From positions 1-5,216 of the forward strand of contig CANRHW010000114.1 of the NCBI GenBank assembly GCA_947630525.1: 5,216 nucleotides of DNA, given 5' to 3'. The notes below the pieces were generated by a model. That model did not search any database. It was not told the origin of the DNA and saw nothing but the letters and a program-made list of their open reading frames with translations. A program made the translations under genes and the position numbers. The stretch is from an uncultured Clostridia bacterium (lineage in GTDB: Bacteria; Bacillota; Clostridia; UMGS1883). Positions 4,989 to 5,216 of this stretch are shown piece after piece (position 1 is the stretch's first letter; each line of letters begins with the position of its first letter).

Positions 4989-5216
4989 GCCCAGGCGGCA
5001 AAGTATTTCGTTTGATATTGTGCCGGCATCCTCCGCAAGGTCACAGGCGCGGAGCTGCTTGTCTCCGCTCCGGCCGATGACGGTTGCGGCGTCGCCAACG
5101 CATGCGCCCTCAATATCCGTTATATCGACCGTCACCTGATCCATACATACGCGGCCCACGATAGGAGCGTATTCTCCACGGATGAGCAGCTTCCCCCGGC
5201 CGCGGGAAAGGCTCCG
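4965..5216 (-). CDS. alr: Alanine racemase, C-terminal fragment
   Basis: This is the last 83 residues of a PLP-dependent alanine racemase, the cytoplasmic enzyme that interconverts L- and D-alanine for peptidoglycan. The rest lies beyond the window edge. Recognisable blocks are LLIRGEYAPIVGRVCMDQVTVDITD, whose CMDQ belongs to the active-site region of the C-terminal beta domain, VGDAATVIG, and AGTISNEILCRLGKRLPRVI at the end. The GTG at 5157-5159 lies inside the conserved IVGRVCMDQ block and is not the start. The stop TAA (4965-4967) lies in the loop of the convergent gene's terminator hairpin. A paralogue with another role, such as a serine or catabolic alanine racemase, cannot be excluded from this fragment. 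Confidence 0.93.
   Translation of the reverse strand, partial: RSLSRGRGKLLIRGEYAPIVGRVCMDQVTVDITDIEGACVGDAATVIGRSGDKQLRACDLAEDAGTISNEILCRLGKRLPRVI

Noticed and set aside
3818..5113. 431-codon minus-strand ORF antisense to the PepSY gene
   Set aside because: Although longer than the real gene, it runs out of frame through alr and across the terminator hairpin. It has no family features and mirrors the codon bias of the PepSY repeats.

Overview
The window looks like a chromosomal housekeeping stretch from an anaerobic Firmicute of the class Clostridia with moderate GC content. I infer this from strong Shine-Dalgarno sites, near-consensus sigma-A promoters, tRNA genes that encode CCA, a radical-SAM [FeFe]-hydrogenase maturase (HydE), a YugP-type membrane protein, and a secreted protein combining a copper-amine-oxidase-N-like domain with PepSY domains. 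No species can be named from the sequence alone. I see no mobile element, CRISPR array or phage gene.

Layout. (1) 1-749, plus strand: almost all of a TatD-family metal-dependent hydrolase, cut at the window edge, followed by a hairpin terminator (751-797). (2) 974-2005, minus strand: hydE, with its own promoter (2028-2056) and a very short leader. (3) 2196-3032, minus strand: a YugP-like integral membrane protein whose HEXXH zinc site reads QKSAL. It is separated from hydE by a long hairpin (2091-2136). (4) 3130-3432, minus strand: a two-gene tRNA unit, Ala(GGC) then Pro(TGG), with a perfect consensus promoter, phased A-tracts upstream and a clear terminator. (5) 3467-3579, minus strand: a separate promoter followed by two hairpins and a U-run, which looks like a free-standing small RNA of about 70 nt or an attenuated distal leader of the tRNA unit. 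(6) 3713-4982, plus strand: a consensus promoter, a secreted or membrane-anchored protein with one stalk-like domain and three PepSY repeats, and its terminator. (7) 4965-5216, minus strand: the C-terminal end of alanine racemase, whose last codons lie inside that terminator hairpin.

The genes do not form one pathway. Each protein gene appears to be its own transcription unit: hydE serves hydrogenase assembly, tatD and alr are housekeeping, and the tRNA pair serves translation. The YugP-like and PepSY proteins are cell-envelope proteins of unknown role; both belong to families linked to proteolysis, but neither carries a visible catalytic site. The best leads are the apparent loss of the YugP catalytic site and the unassigned promoter-hairpin-terminator unit upstream of the tRNAs. 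I found no clear multi-gene novel system.
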